From SKVR01 sp037441525 (GTDB taxonomy: Bacteria > Bacteroidota > Bacteroidia > Bacteroidales > UBA7960): DNA of 62,308 bases. Of this stretch, positions 8,501-18,115 are shown one piece after another; position 1 is the first letter of the stretch, and the number at the start of each line of letters is the position of its first letter. The position numbers and the translations under genes are program-made. The notes under the pieces were generated by a model. That model did not search any database. It saw nothing but the letters and a program-made list of their open reading frames with translations, and had not been told where the DNA came from. The stretch is from the NCBI GenBank assembly GCA_037441525.1, contig JBBISA010000018.1:1-62308 (forward strand). The letters run 5' to 3'.

Positions 8501-9267
8501 ATGGAGATATTTCCGGTATCAGCTCAGGTAAAACAGACGATTGCCGTTATTGGTATTGATGTATAGGATGTTCCGGTTGAAAAGAAGACCATTAGTAACA
8601 TGGTTTTGCTTGAACTTGAAAATCGAATAAGTATGAAGTACTTGACAAATATGATGTTGCAGACATTCTTGGGATTACTGGTTTTGAAGGCGATAGTTGC
8701 TATGGAAAGAGTTGCCAGGCAAGGGTTGGCGCTACCTGTTTTTGGGGTAATTATGCCAACAGAATGCAGACACCCGAATCGGATGGATGGTTTGATGTGT
8801 CCCCTGCGAGAGTTTTGATTGCGGGCGAGTTTGAAAAACGATTTTTAAGTGCCGGCAATTTTCAGGCTTTATTTGAGTTTATTCCTTCATTAATAGGGAT
8901 GGAGTCGGGTATGATCATTCCCACTATCTTTACTATGCCAGGACTAAGGTTCAGCCATACTGGGTTTGGGTTTGGTCTGGGCCTTGTGCTGTGGGGTGTG
9001 AGGTTGGCTGAAGGGTATTTTGATGAAAAGGGAAAATGAAAACCTGGCGATGATTTGGATGAAACAGATATTTCTAAGGGTAAGACCCTTGACAGCCGGA
9101 GAGACTTTTCCTTATTGTACGGCATGGTTTTTGGTATTGGCAAAACATTCCACTCCGGATATCTTAATCTTCCAGTAAATAAATACTATTCACCACGGAA
9201 AGAAGGATTGGTAGTGGACCTTTCTTTAGGATTCAATGTTGCCAATAAGCCCAAATTTAGGCGTTAG
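8501..9267 (+). pseudogene. Decayed CsgG-like / outer-membrane barrel protein gene
   Basis: Three reading-frame pieces join into one protein when read across frames. From 8501 the frame encodes KQTIAVIGIDV, then a TAG at 8564-8566, then DVPVEKKTISNMVLLELENR. Near 8630 the sense shifts frame and continues as YEVLDKYDVADILG and CYGKSCQARVG, which resembles the N-terminal part of CsgG-like Bacteroidota proteins. That is followed abruptly by a barrel-like segment (SDGWFDVSP... NFQALFEFIPS), suggesting an internal deletion. A TGA at 9037-9039, probably a former TGG, interrupts the same frame, which then runs to 9267. At least two stops, one frameshift and a likely deletion make it non-functional. 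The exact family is uncertain. Confidence 0.75.
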
Positions 9268-9302
9268 TGTTTTTGTTATTCATAGTGTTTTTGTTTTTGT
9301 GC

Positions 9303-9330
9303 AAAAACCCGGAGAAAATCCGGGTTTTTT
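9303..9330. terminator. Bidirectional intrinsic terminator
   Basis: AAAAACCCGGA (9303-9313) pairs perfectly with TCCGGGTTTTT (9319-9329) around a 5-base loop. It lies between the decayed gene on the plus strand and the convergent flippase gene and suits both. Confidence 0.9.
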
Positions 9331-9415
9331 GTTGGGGTAATTTTGGCTGCCTTAACCCTGCTTAAAAAAGCACTTGTATATGGTAGATGAAACCCTTCGG
9401 GAGTGTTTTCTGTTT

Positions 9416-10930
9416 TTAAGTCTTCTCACGGCGCAACATTTTCATAATCCAGGGGCGTGCAATTTGACGAGCCTCGGCATCAATGGCCCAAATAAAAAAT
9501 CCAAAAAGTACAAGGAGAAATACATTGACAATCCATCCTAAAGGCTTAATAAACTCGGGCAGATAGGAGTGAACAATAAAAATAAATACGGCAGCCAAAA
9601 TAAACAGGAAGATTCTTCCTAAATCATAAGAGATATAAAATCGATTCCTGGCCATAAACCACGAAATCACTGCCATGCTTATGTTACAGATAAGGTGCGT
9701 CCATGCAGATGCATAAAAGCCAATAACCGGAATAAGCAGAACATTCAGAGTTATGGTGATGGCAGCCCCGAAAATAGCAATATACGCCCCAAAACGTGTT
9801 TGCCCTGTAAGTTTGTACCAGATAGATAAATTGAAGTAAATTCCCAGAAAAATATGAGCCATCAGCAATACGGGCACAACATCGAGTCCTGCCCGAAAAT
9901 TTCGGCCAATGAAATATTGAATAACATCCATAAATAGCATTATCCCCAGAAAAATAAACAGACAGGTTACAACAAATACCTTCATAACCCTGGCATATAA
10001 TTCTTTTGCATTTTCTTTTCTGGATTCTGCAAAAAAGAATGGTTCTGCGGCAAACCTGAAAGCCTGAATAAAAAGTATCATTAATACAGAAACCCGGTAG
10101 CATGCTCCATAGATGCCCAGATCTGACATGGCTGTTTCCTGCGGAAGCAGGTATTTGAGCAATATCTTGTCGATAGCTTCATTTAAAATCCCTGCTAAAC
10201 CGGCAACTAAAAGGGGCAGTGCATAAAGGATCATTTTTTTCCACCGTTCTGCCGAGAATTTAAGGCCACCTTTCAGAATTACCGGGATCAGCATAACAGC
10301 AACAATTATACTCGATACCAGGTTGGAAATAAATACGTAGCCTACCCCAATTTCTGGTTTGTAAAACGATCCAATCCACTTAACAATGTTCGCAGGCCCA
10401 TTTTCAAGCAGGTAAGGGCATGCCATTACAAAAAACAGCACCAATATTATATTTACACCAATGCCTGTTAGTTTTATAAACGCAAAGAGAACCGGCCTGT
10501 TCAAGGCCCGCAGCCTTGCAAATGGAATGGCCATTATTGCATCAAGGCCAATAATGAACCCAAACCAGATTACGTATTCCGGATTATTGGGGTATCGCAT
10601 CAGATTGGCAATCGGGAGGCTGAAAACAGTAGAGGTAAATATAAAAAGAACCGAAAGAATTGAAACCGAAAAGAGTGCTGTTCCAAAAATTGAATTTTTC
10701 TGATCGGGAAATTGCTCAGAGTATCTGAAAAACGCAGTTTCCATCCCATGGGTCAGGATTACTATAAGAATAGCCACATAGGAATAAATCTCGGTTATTA
10801 CGCCAAACTCATGCGGAAGAAAATAATTGGTGTATACCGGAACAAGAAGATAATTTAGCAGCCGCCCAACAATGCTGCTCAAGCCATAAATTGCCGTCTG
10901 ACCTGCAAGTTTCTTAATTGCGTTGCTCAT
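9416..10930 (-). CDS. Oligosaccharide flippase family (Wzx-like) membrane protein
   Basis: A 504-residue inner-membrane protein of the MOP/polysaccharide-transport superfamily, with roughly 12-14 hydrophobic segments across its length. The N-terminus (KKLAGQTAIYGLSSIVGRLLNYLLVPVY, in part) is typical of Bacteroidota flippases that move lipid-linked sugar units across the inner membrane. I prefer ATG at 10930 (MSNAIKK); a codon 21 bases upstream is also possible. No glycosyltransferase or polymerase genes adjoin it, so the sugar transported cannot be named. It looks like the standalone flippase common in this phylum and not part of an O-antigen locus. Confidence 0.85.
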   Translation of the reverse strand: MSNAIKKLAGQTAIYGLSSIVGRLLNYLLVPVYTNYFLPHEFGVITEIYSYVAILIVILTHGMETAFFRYSEQFPDQKNSIFGTALFSVSILSVLFIFTSTVFSLPIANLMRYPNNPEYVIWFGFIIGLDAIMAIPFARLRALNRPVLFAFIKLTGIGVNIILVLFFVMACPYLLENGPANIVKWIGSFYKPEIGVGYVFISNLVSSIIVAVMLIPVILKGGLKFSAERWKKMILYALPLLVAGLAGILNEAIDKILLKYLLPQETAMSDLGIYGACYRVSVLMILFIQAFRFAAEPFFFAESRKENAKELYARVMKVFVVTCLFIFLGIMLFMDVIQYFIGRNFRAGLDVVPVLLMAHIFLGIYFNLSIWYKLTGQTRFGAYIAIFGAAITITLNVLLIPVIGFYASAWTHLICNISMAVISWFMARNRFYISYDLGRIFLFILAAVFIFIVHSYLPEFIKPLGWIVNVFLLVLFGFFIWAIDAEARQIARPWIMKMLRREKT

Positions 10931-11417
10931 ATCTGTTCTCAGAAGGTGCAAAGGTGCAAAAAATAATTTCGCTTTATTGATTTTTTATTGTCCGGGTCTT
11001 TGATACAAATGTCTTTCTAAACAACTCGGTTTTTTATTCATCTTTTTTCCTGTGGGCCTTCATCGAACAATTTACAAAATAATATCAGAGTAATAGGTCC
11101 TTAATACTGCAATTCCCTCCACAAGAATTTTAGATTAGACATTCTTTTTAATTCGGGTTTGCCAATAAGTGTTTTGACAGCTAAGTCTTATATGAACAAT
11201 ATTATTATAGATTAATCTGCGAATATTTGTAAAAAAGTGTTCATATTTGAACGGTGTATTACCTAAATCGTACACTGCATCACCCCCCCTTTTCTTCTGA
11301 ATTTCTACATCAACGTTTGCAACAAACATATATACAGCCACATACAATCAATGGCACACTTGCTGTAAATTTCAAGTCAAACATTATTTAGTTTACCAAA
11401 TCAAAAATCTTAAAGTC
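10931..11417. other. Intergenic region without a supported gene
   Basis: AT-rich region between divergent genes, presumably carrying both promoters. It holds a run of seven C (11283-11289) and a small inverted repeat GTTCA/TGAAC at 11239-11252. A 70-codon minus-strand frame within it lacks any family resemblance and I do not call it. Confidence 0.6.
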
Positions 11418-11807
11418 ATGAAAGCAATTAATAAAATAATCCTTGCATCACTTATCCTGCTTTTAGCTTCAACACTAACTTTAACCCAAGGAGGTTCGCT
11501 TCAACGGTTCAATATTTATCTGGGAAATAATAAAGTGGTTGAAGTGATTACAAAAGAAGAGAATCTTGTGGATGAAGTTCTTCCCATTTTGAATGAAAAG
11601 GAAGATTTTCAGTTGATAGATTTAATTGAGTGGGTTTGTGCAAACCATAAGGAGGAAAAAATCATAGAAGAAGATTTAGTTACCATGGGCTCAAACAGAG
11701 TAAAATTTACTGACCAGGAATTAATCCTGATCATCAAAAACATGGGAATTGAGGACGTTGAAGTAGTTGAGGATATAAACAGTATTTTGCCCACCCTTGC
11801 CAAATAA
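11418..11807 (+). CDS. Small secreted protein of unknown function
   Basis: A 129-residue protein with a clear signal peptide (KKIILASLILLLASTL-type hydrophobic core, about residues 5-24) and no lipobox cysteine, so probably periplasmic or exported. The mature part is acidic (many Glu and Asp), with predicted helices such as NLVDEVLPILNEKEDF and a second half ending EVVEDINSILPTLAK. I do not recognise a domain. It stands alone between intergenic stretches of 487 and 227 bases, so it is probably transcribed by itself. A real gene is likely from its codon use and start context. Confidence 0.6.
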   Translation: MKAINKIILASLILLLASTLTLTQGGSLQRFNIYLGNNKVVEVITKEENLVDEVLPILNEKEDFQLIDLIEWVCANHKEEKIIEEDLVTMGSNRVKFTDQELILIIKNMGIEDVEVVEDINSILPTLAK

Positions 11808-12034
11808 ACTCTGTTCTGCTTATTATAAAATCTCTAAATCCCTTGATTTTCCTGGCAATCGACTGGTTTGATGAATCATGTCGTTTGCCGGGATAGTTGT
11901 TTTAAGCCACACCCTATTTTGGCAATTACAATAAAAACATATTAACTTTAGTGTGCGTTTAGTAAAAAAGCCTGCCATAATGGTAAAATTTTCTCACATT
12001 AACAACCGGAAACATTAATCAAAATTTTAATGAT

Positions 12035-12460
12035 ATGAAGAACAATTTCAGAAAGATTCTCTTGATTTCTATAATTATTTCAGTATTTGCAGCAATAACA
12101 AGCTGCCAAAAAGATGGTGCTTCAGATAGATTTAAGAATCTAACTGATAATATATGGCTTTCGGATAGCCTGCTTGTAAATGGACAAGATGCGAGCGGAG
12201 GTGGTCAGATTTTAGAGCCATTTCGTGGCGAAGCTATCTTTAAAAAAGACGGTACCGGTACATTTGGCAATTTTGCAGGCACCTGGCGCTTTGCACAAAA
12301 TGAAACCGAACTGGTTATAGAATCTCCCGGATTGCCCTTACCTCTAAGTACCCGCATACATGAATTAACAGCGAAATCTCTCAAGGTCAGCACGTCCTTT
12401 CCCAATCCTGAAAATCTTGCCAGTCCGTTGCAAATCAGGCTCACATTCAAAGCGAAATGA
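12035..12460 (+). CDS. Lipocalin-like small lipoprotein
   Basis: A 141-residue lipoprotein with a signal peptide ending ITSC (lipidated Cys24). The mature chain has the pattern of small lipocalin-like Bacteroidota lipoproteins: NIWLSDSLLVNG, FKKDGTGTFGNFAGTWRF and a closing antiparallel strand LQIRLTFKAK. No enzyme motif is visible. Its stop codon overlaps the ATG of the TonB-dependent receptor gene by four bases (ATGA), so the two are almost certainly translated together. This suggests a surface or periplasmic partner of that receptor. Ligand unknown. Confidence 0.7.
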   Translation: MKNNFRKILLISIIISVFAAITSCQKDGASDRFKNLTDNIWLSDSLLVNGQDASGGGQILEPFRGEAIFKKDGTGTFGNFAGTWRFAQNETELVIESPGLPLPLSTRIHELTAKSLKVSTSFPNPENLASPLQIRLTFKAK

Positions 12461-14712
12461 TGAGGACCCTGGTTTTTTCCCTACTCCTTCAATTAGCGTC
12501 TATTTTCGTGCTAATTGCCCAGGACACTGGGATTAGGGGTGTTCTCAGGGATGCAATTTCGCGGGAACCCTTGCCTGGAGCCACCATTATTTCGGGCAGG
12601 TTGCAAGGTACAACATCCAGTATAGAAGGCACTTACAGCCTTCCCTTAACAATCGGAAAACATGTGGTACGATTTCAGTATATTGGATATAAAACCGTAA
12701 TAAAGGATTTGTTTCTAAATGAAGGGCAATGGATAGAACTGGAAATATTACTTGAACCTGAAGCCCGCCAAATAGATCAGGTTGTGGTAAGTGCCGGAAG
12801 GGTTGAACAGAGAGTTGCTGAATCTACTGTATCAATGAGTGTTATTATGCCCTCACGATACACAATGACCCATATTTCGGGAGCGCAGGAATTAATTACA
12901 AAAAGTCCCGGAATAGAAGTAATCGATGGTCAGGCATCAGTCAGAAGCGGAAGCGGTTTTAGTTATGGAGCCGGTTCGCGTGTACTTACCCTAATAGACG
13001 GTTTGCCCATTTTGGCAGCTGATGCCGGTAGCATCAGATGGGGCTTTCTCCCTCTTGAAAACCTGGCGCAGATTGAAATTATCAAGGGAGCATCATCTGT
13101 GCTATACGGTTCTTCAGCCCTAAACGGGGTAATAAACTTCCGCACTGCAAGGGCTACCCCCGAAGGCCGAACTTCTTTTTATATAGAATCAGGCTTGTAT
13201 GACTCTCCGTCAAATCCTGATTGGAAATGGTGGGGAGGGTCGATACGTTCTTTTGGAAGCGTCTCCTTTTCGCATCTTAAGAAGTACGGCAATAATGACC
13301 TGGGCATTTCACTATTTGCAGTGAATGATCCTGGTTATCGCCGCCTGAACAACGATTTTTTATCACGTTTAAGCATCTCTTTAAGGCGGCAAAATAGCCG
13401 GAATCCATCGCTCGAATATGGCTTGAACATGCTTGTAGGGTATAACGACAAGCGCGATTTTGTTTTGTGGGAAAATGCGGTAACAGGTGCATTGAAGCAG
13501 GCTCCATCAACAGCCATTAATCTAAAAGGTACTTTTTTTGCCATCGATCCCTTTATTGGTTACCGGCAGAAAGGCCGTTACAGCCACGATGTTAAAATGC
13601 GAATTCAACTAAGCGATAACAAGTTCCCGGATTCACCGGCACAGCAAAGTCTGGCTCTTTCTTTTCTTACTGATTATCAATCCTGGTACAGTATTAATGA
13701 ACGATGGAACATGAATGTGGGTTTTTTCCAATATGTGGCTAGGGTTCAGTCAAGGTTTCATGGCGACCATTCGGCGTTGAATATGGCAGCGTATATTCAG
13801 GCCGATTATGCCCTGGGCCAGAAGATGAAGATGGTGGGTGGATTAAGAGCGGAACATAATTCGATGAACGGTGAAGCCGACAAGCTTGTTCCTCTTTTCA
13901 GGGCGGGCATAAACCATATGGCTTTAAGCCATACCTTTATCAGAGCCTCCTGGGGTCAGGGTTACCGTTATCCGTCGGTTGCGGAGCGTCATGCTGCAAC
14001 CACTCTTGGTGCTGTTCGCATTTTTCCTAACCAGGTGCTACAGCCTGAATCGGGCTGGAATACAGAAATTGGTATCAAACAGGGTCTTTCTTTTATTGAT
14101 TGGGATGGGATGGTAGATGTTGCTGCTTTCTACATGCAAAACAAGGATATGATAGAATATCTTTTTGGTTCTTATCCTGATCCGGTTTCCGGATTATCAC
14201 AACCAGGTTTCAGAGCCGATAATACGGAATATTCAAGGGTTTATGGTGCGGAACTCGAATTTATGTTGTTAAGAAATTCAACCCGGTTTAATCATACCCT
14301 GAGCGGAGGCTATTTATATACCTACCCGGTTGAATTTAATAGTTTTACCGGGCTCAATACCGATAAATTTCTTAAGTATCGCCGCAAACATGCAGCGCGC
14401 CTCTCGTTCAATACACGTTTTCGAAGCATTGAACCCGGCATCGATATTTATTACCGTTCAAAAATTCTTAATATTGATGATGTTTTCCTGAGACCTGATA
14501 GCCGCGAAAACATTATGCCTGGTTTTTTTGATTACTGGGGAAAAAACAATACCGGATATTTTCTTGCCGACCTGAGTGTTGCATGGCACATTACAGGCAC
14601 CTATAAGCTATCATTTGTAATTAAAAACCTTACTAATACCGAATATATGACCCGACCAGGTGACATTAGACCCCACAGGAATTTCAGCCTAAGGATCAGC
14701 GGCTTGTTCTGA
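12457..14712 (+). CDS. TonB-dependent receptor
   Basis: A 751-residue outer-membrane active-transport receptor. After a signal peptide there is a CarboxypepD_reg-like domain (about 25-105, GVLRDAISREPLPGATI), a plug domain (about 115-225, with LIDGLPILAAD and IEIIKGASSVLYGSSALNGVINF) and a 22-strand-type barrel ending in NFSLRISGLF. There is no SusD partner, so it is not a polysaccharide-utilisation system of the SusCD type. The size and plug resemble siderophore, haem or cobalamin receptors, but nothing seen identifies the ligand. It overlaps the upstream lipoprotein gene and is followed after 65 bases by a second small lipoprotein gene. Confidence 0.9.
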   Translation: MMRTLVFSLLLQLASIFVLIAQDTGIRGVLRDAISREPLPGATIISGRLQGTTSSIEGTYSLPLTIGKHVVRFQYIGYKTVIKDLFLNEGQWIELEILLEPEARQIDQVVVSAGRVEQRVAESTVSMSVIMPSRYTMTHISGAQELITKSPGIEVIDGQASVRSGSGFSYGAGSRVLTLIDGLPILAADAGSIRWGFLPLENLAQIEIIKGASSVLYGSSALNGVINFRTARATPEGRTSFYIESGLYDSPSNPDWKWWGGSIRSFGSVSFSHLKKYGNNDLGISLFAVNDPGYRRLNNDFLSRLSISLRRQNSRNPSLEYGLNMLVGYNDKRDFVLWENAVTGALKQAPSTAINLKGTFFAIDPFIGYRQKGRYSHDVKMRIQLSDNKFPDSPAQQSLALSFLTDYQSWYSINERWNMNVGFFQYVARVQSRFHGDHSALNMAAYIQADYALGQKMKMVGGLRAEHNSMNGEADKLVPLFRAGINHMALSHTFIRASWGQGYRYPSVAERHAATTLGAVRIFPNQVLQPESGWNTEIGIKQGLSFIDWDGMVDVAAFYMQNKDMIEYLFGSYPDPVSGLSQPGFRADNTEYSRVYGAELEFMLLRNSTRFNHTLSGGYLYTYPVEFNSFTGLNTDKFLKYRRKHAARLSFNTRFRSIEPGIDIYYRSKILNIDDVFLRPDSRENIMPGFFDYWGKNNTGYFLADLSVAWHITGTYKLSFVIKNLTNTEYMTRPGDIRPHRNFSLRISGLF

Positions 14713-14777
14713 CATCAATTTATTTTCGCTAAATTTGTCTGCTAAAACTCGATAGATTATTTCAAAGCCTGTCTCAC

Positions 14778-15170
14778 ATGAACAGAATTTTTTCACTGAC
14801 CCTTTTATTGGTCTTATTTGTTTCAATGCAATCTTGCAATAAGGATGATACAGCCCTTCTGACAGGCACCTGGGAGTGGGTTAATGTTGAAAACGTTATC
14901 GACCCCTATAGTTACGAATGGGAATTTGAAAATGGTAACATCACTATTTATCGGCGATTAAAAACCAATCCCGGAACTTTTACAATAATTGAAAGAGGAT
15001 TTTACCTGATTGATTCAAATCCTGCCCACACAACATTGAAACTTACAGATATGTCAAACCAACTTTGGAACGACAGCTGGGATGTTGTTAAGCTTAACAA
15101 AAGTCATCTGATAATCAAACTCGATATTGTTGGGGGGGTACTTTACCGCGAATACGTAAGAAAAAAATAG
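14778..15170 (+). CDS. Lipocalin-like small lipoprotein
   Basis: A 130-residue lipoprotein: signal peptide ending SMQSC (Cys20), then LTGTWEWVNVENV, the W-containing opening strand typical of small lipocalin-like domains, and alternating beta strands to a basic end (REYVRKK). It is 65 bases downstream of the TonB-dependent receptor on the same strand and is followed by a terminator, so it is probably the last gene of the lipoprotein-receptor-lipoprotein unit. It shares fold class but no obvious close identity with the upstream lipoprotein at 12035. Function unknown. Confidence 0.65.
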   Translation: MNRIFSLTLLLVLFVSMQSCNKDDTALLTGTWEWVNVENVIDPYSYEWEFENGNITIYRRLKTNPGTFTIIERGFYLIDSNPAHTTLKLTDMSNQLWNDSWDVVKLNKSHLIIKLDIVGGVLYREYVRKK

Positions 15171-15218
15171 GAATATCCAAAACATTTTGTAATTTTAGAG
15201 CCTTGTTTTCATGGTTGC

Positions 15219-15266
15219 AAAGGGAAAACCCTCTTGGCTTAATGCAAAAGGTTTTCCCTTTTTTTA
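15219..15266 (+). terminator. Intrinsic terminator before radA
   Basis: AAAGGGAAAACC (15219-15230) pairs with GGTTTTCCCTT (15250-15260) around a 19-base loop, followed by T7. It closes the upstream receptor/lipoprotein unit and separates it from radA, whose ATG is at 15284. Confidence 0.8.
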
Positions 15267-15283
15267 TTGGCAATTGCTGATAT

Positions 15284-16651
15284 ATGGCTAAAGTAAAAAC
15301 CGCTTTTTTTTGTCAGAATTGTGGTGCCCAATCTCCCAAATGGATAGGCAAGTGCCCAGCTTGTGGGCAATGGAATACCTATGTTGAGGAAATTATTGAA
15401 AAAACCCCTTCGTCAGCTCAATCATCGCTTTTAAACAGGGCAGCGCCTGCAAAACCACGTTTGATTTCAGAGATTGAAGCCAGGGAAGATGAGCGGTTTG
15501 CCTCCGCCAATGCAGAACTTGACAGGGTATTAGGCGGAGGAATTGTGCCCGGGGCTCTGGTTCTGGTGGGGGGAGAACCAGGCATTGGCAAATCGACCCT
15601 GATGCTACAGGTAGCCTTGAATATACCGCAGAAAAAGGTTTTATATATTTCGGGCGAAGAGAGTGAATTACAGATTAAAATGCGAGCCCAAAGGCTGGGT
15701 TTGCAACATTCAAATTGTTATATTCTTACCGAAACAAGTACCACCAACATTTTTCATCATATTGCCGCACTAAATCCTGACCTGCTGGTGATTGATTCCA
15801 TCCAGACACTAACCACCCAAAATATTGAATCGTCAGCAGGAAGTATTTCACAAATAAGGGAATGTTCTGCCGAGTTTCAAAAATTTGCAAAGGAAAACAG
15901 TATTCCCGTTTTTCTTATCGGCCACATTACCAAAGAAGGTTCCCTTGCCGGTCCGAAGTTGCTCGAACATATGGTTGATACCGTTTTGCAGTTTGAAGGT
16001 GATCATAATCATGTTTACCGCATTTTAAGGGCACAAAAGAACCGGTTTGGTTCAACATCTGAGCTCGGCATATTTGAAATGAGAAGCGATGGGTTAAGGG
16101 AGGTATCAAACCCATCCGAGATTCTACTTACCACCCGCGAAGAAGCTTTGAGCGGCATCACCGTTTCGGCAACCATAGAAGGAAACCGGCCCATATTAAT
16201 TGAAACCCAGGCGCTGGTGAGTACTGCTGCTTACGGAACACCGCAACGTTCATCAACAGGTTTTGATGTACGCCGACTAAATATGCTCCTGGCTGTGTTG
16301 GAAAAACGTTGTGGGTTCAGACTCAGCATTAAGGATGTTTTTCTCAACATTACAGGCGGACTTAGAATTGATGACCCGGCTATCGACCTTGGTATTATTT
16401 GCGCAATCCTTTCGTCAAATGAAGATATTGCTGTGAATGACAAATCCTGTTTTGCCGCTGAGGTGGGTCTGACTGGCGAAATAAGGCCGGTTACCCGCCT
16501 TGAGCAACGAATTGCAGAAGCTCAAAAACTTGGATTTGAAGAAATATTTGTTTCCCGGTACAGCATTAAAGGAATCGATATCAAAGCTTTTTCCATTAAA
16601 ATACATCCTGTGGCAAGGGTTGATGAAGTGTTCTCTCTGCTTTTTGGCTGA
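15284..16651 (+). CDS. radA: DNA repair protein RadA
   Basis: A RecA-like ATPase that drives branch migration and processing of recombination intermediates. The 455-residue protein is full length. A zinc finger has cysteines 10, 13, 24 and 27 (CQNCG...CPACG), the Walker A is GGEPGIGKST at 96-105, the RadA-specific KNRFG is at 252-256, and a C-terminal Lon-protease-like domain spans about 290-455. It follows an intrinsic terminator and therefore has its own promoter. It converges with the TIGR01777 epimerase gene. Confidence 0.97.
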   Translation: MAKVKTAFFCQNCGAQSPKWIGKCPACGQWNTYVEEIIEKTPSSAQSSLLNRAAPAKPRLISEIEAREDERFASANAELDRVLGGGIVPGALVLVGGEPGIGKSTLMLQVALNIPQKKVLYISGEESELQIKMRAQRLGLQHSNCYILTETSTTNIFHHIAALNPDLLVIDSIQTLTTQNIESSAGSISQIRECSAEFQKFAKENSIPVFLIGHITKEGSLAGPKLLEHMVDTVLQFEGDHNHVYRILRAQKNRFGSTSELGIFEMRSDGLREVSNPSEILLTTREEALSGITVSATIEGNRPILIETQALVSTAAYGTPQRSSTGFDVRRLNMLLAVLEKRCGFRLSIKDVFLNITGGLRIDDPAIDLGIICAILSSNEDIAVNDKSCFAAEVGLTGEIRPVTRLEQRIAEAQKLGFEEIFVSRYSIKGIDIKAFSIKIHPVARVDEVFSLLFG

Positions 16652-16721
16652 TCGTTTCAGGGAGAGATTTCCAAATACTTTTGTGTAGTTGCTTTTAGAA
16701 TCTCGCAGAATTTCTTATAAA

Positions 16722-17576
16722 TCAAAGAAGGAGATTCTTAAGGGCACTTTTCAGGTCAGGGTATTCGAATGAAAAATCTTCCCTCATTAGGTTTTCTGGA
16801 ATTGCATGTTGGCCGTTGAGTAAGGCAACAGCCCCTTCTCCAAAAATGAGTTTTAAGGTGATTGCCGGAACAGGGAAGAGGTTAGGTCTATTGAGAGTTT
16901 TCGACAACTGTTGACTGAATTCACTATTAGTTACAGGATTTGGGGCCGTAAAGTTATAAACCGTGTGAACAGTTTCATTATCAATAATATGGTGGACAGC
17001 CCGAACAAGATCGCCGACATGAATCCACGATATTTTTTGGCGACCACTACCCAACGGGCCACCTACAAAAAACCGGAATGGCAAAGCCATTTTCGGCAGT
17101 GCACCACCCTCCCTGCCAAGAACAATGCCTATTCTCAATATTTTAACCTGCGTTTTGATACGGGCCCGCATAGCTTCCTCTTCCCATCGCTGGCAAAGTA
17201 TTCCCAGGAAATCTTCGGAAGCAATGTATGAATTCTCAGAGTGATTGCCCTCAGATGAATAAATTCCTACTGCTGATGCAGAAAGAAATTTTGATGGAGG
17301 ATTGGCACAATTTATTATTGCTTCTGCCAAAGCTTTGGTGGTATCAATCCGGCTGTTCCAAAGCTCCCGGCTGTAGTCTTGGGTCCATCGTTTTACGATT
17401 GGGGCTCCGGCAAGATTAATTACAATGTCTGCACCATCAATAATTTTGATGAGCCTGTTCATCCCTTTTGAGAAATCTTTTCTTCCAATTCCATCAACAA
17501 CATAACCTTTTGCAGAAAAATATTCTGTAAGTTTGCTGCCTATAAACCCGGTCTTTCCACTTATTACAATTTTCAT
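16722..17576 (-). CDS. TIGR01777 family NAD-dependent epimerase-like protein
   Basis: A 284-residue extended short-chain dehydrogenase/reductase. The N-terminal Rossmann motif is GKTGFIGSKL (about 7-16), followed by DIVINLAGAPI, SASAVGIYSSEG and the family C-terminal part (FPVPAITLKLIFGEGAVALLNG, in part, then FEYPDLKSALKNLL). Homologues include E. coli YfcH and human SDR39U1, whose substrates are not established. It stands alone, convergent with radA. Substrate cannot be inferred from the neighbourhood. Confidence 0.9.
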   Translation of the reverse strand: MKIVISGKTGFIGSKLTEYFSAKGYVVDGIGRKDFSKGMNRLIKIIDGADIVINLAGAPIVKRWTQDYSRELWNSRIDTTKALAEAIINCANPPSKFLSASAVGIYSSEGNHSENSYIASEDFLGILCQRWEEEAMRARIKTQVKILRIGIVLGREGGALPKMALPFRFFVGGPLGSGRQKISWIHVGDLVRAVHHIIDNETVHTVYNFTAPNPVTNSEFSQQLSKTLNRPNLFPVPAITLKLIFGEGAVALLNGQHAIPENLMREDFSFEYPDLKSALKNLLL

Positions 17577-18115
17577 GTGTTTATTTTTTTGTTTTAATTA
17601 AATCGGGCACATGCAATACGCCATAAATAATCATTCGACGGTGGGATGAAAATTATTGCTTATGTCAATTTTATCCATAAATAATTTTTAGTTCAAGGTC
17701 TCCTGTTTATACGGCAGAACTGGATGTTTGCTATTTTGGCTTCGCCGAGCCCGTAAACTCAGTTCATTGGTGGTTGTGTTTTTTTATAAACAAGTTGGTT
17801 TCATCTGAGTAAAAAAGATTTAAATATTTGGTTTGATGGCCTATTGAGTTAACACCGGAGAAACAGGATGATGAGTTATTATATGTTTTATTGTTTGCCT
17901 TATCAGGCAAGGTTTTAACAAGTGATATTTTAAATGTCGGTATTTTTTGTGAAATGTAAACATAGGAAACAGCCGTTTGTTGCATTAGGGTTTACTATCA
18001 CCAAATATTTATTGCTTTTAGGCAGGTTATTGTAATTAATAAGTTCAGCTTACGTCCAATTGTCCATTAATTTTAATAAGCACCTCGCAGGTTCATATTT
18101 AATAAATCGCAAAAA
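17577..18115. other. Intergenic region without a supported gene
   Basis: A 539-base AT-rich stretch between divergent genes, expected to contain both promoters. A short hairpin TTGCCT/AGGCAA (17895-17910) is visible but has no T run. A 73-codon minus-strand frame at 17764-17985 has no recognisable features. I see no RNA gene. Confidence 0.5.

Noticed and set aside
11135..11347. 70-codon minus-strand frame in the gap before the small secreted protein
   Set aside because: No signal, domain or plausible start context; amino-acid mix looks random.
17895..17910. TTGCCT/AGGCAA hairpin
   Set aside because: Only six base pairs, no T run, not near a gene end.
17764..17985. 73-codon minus-strand frame in the 17.6-18.1 kb gap
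   Set aside because: No family resemblance and no translation-start support; likely chance.
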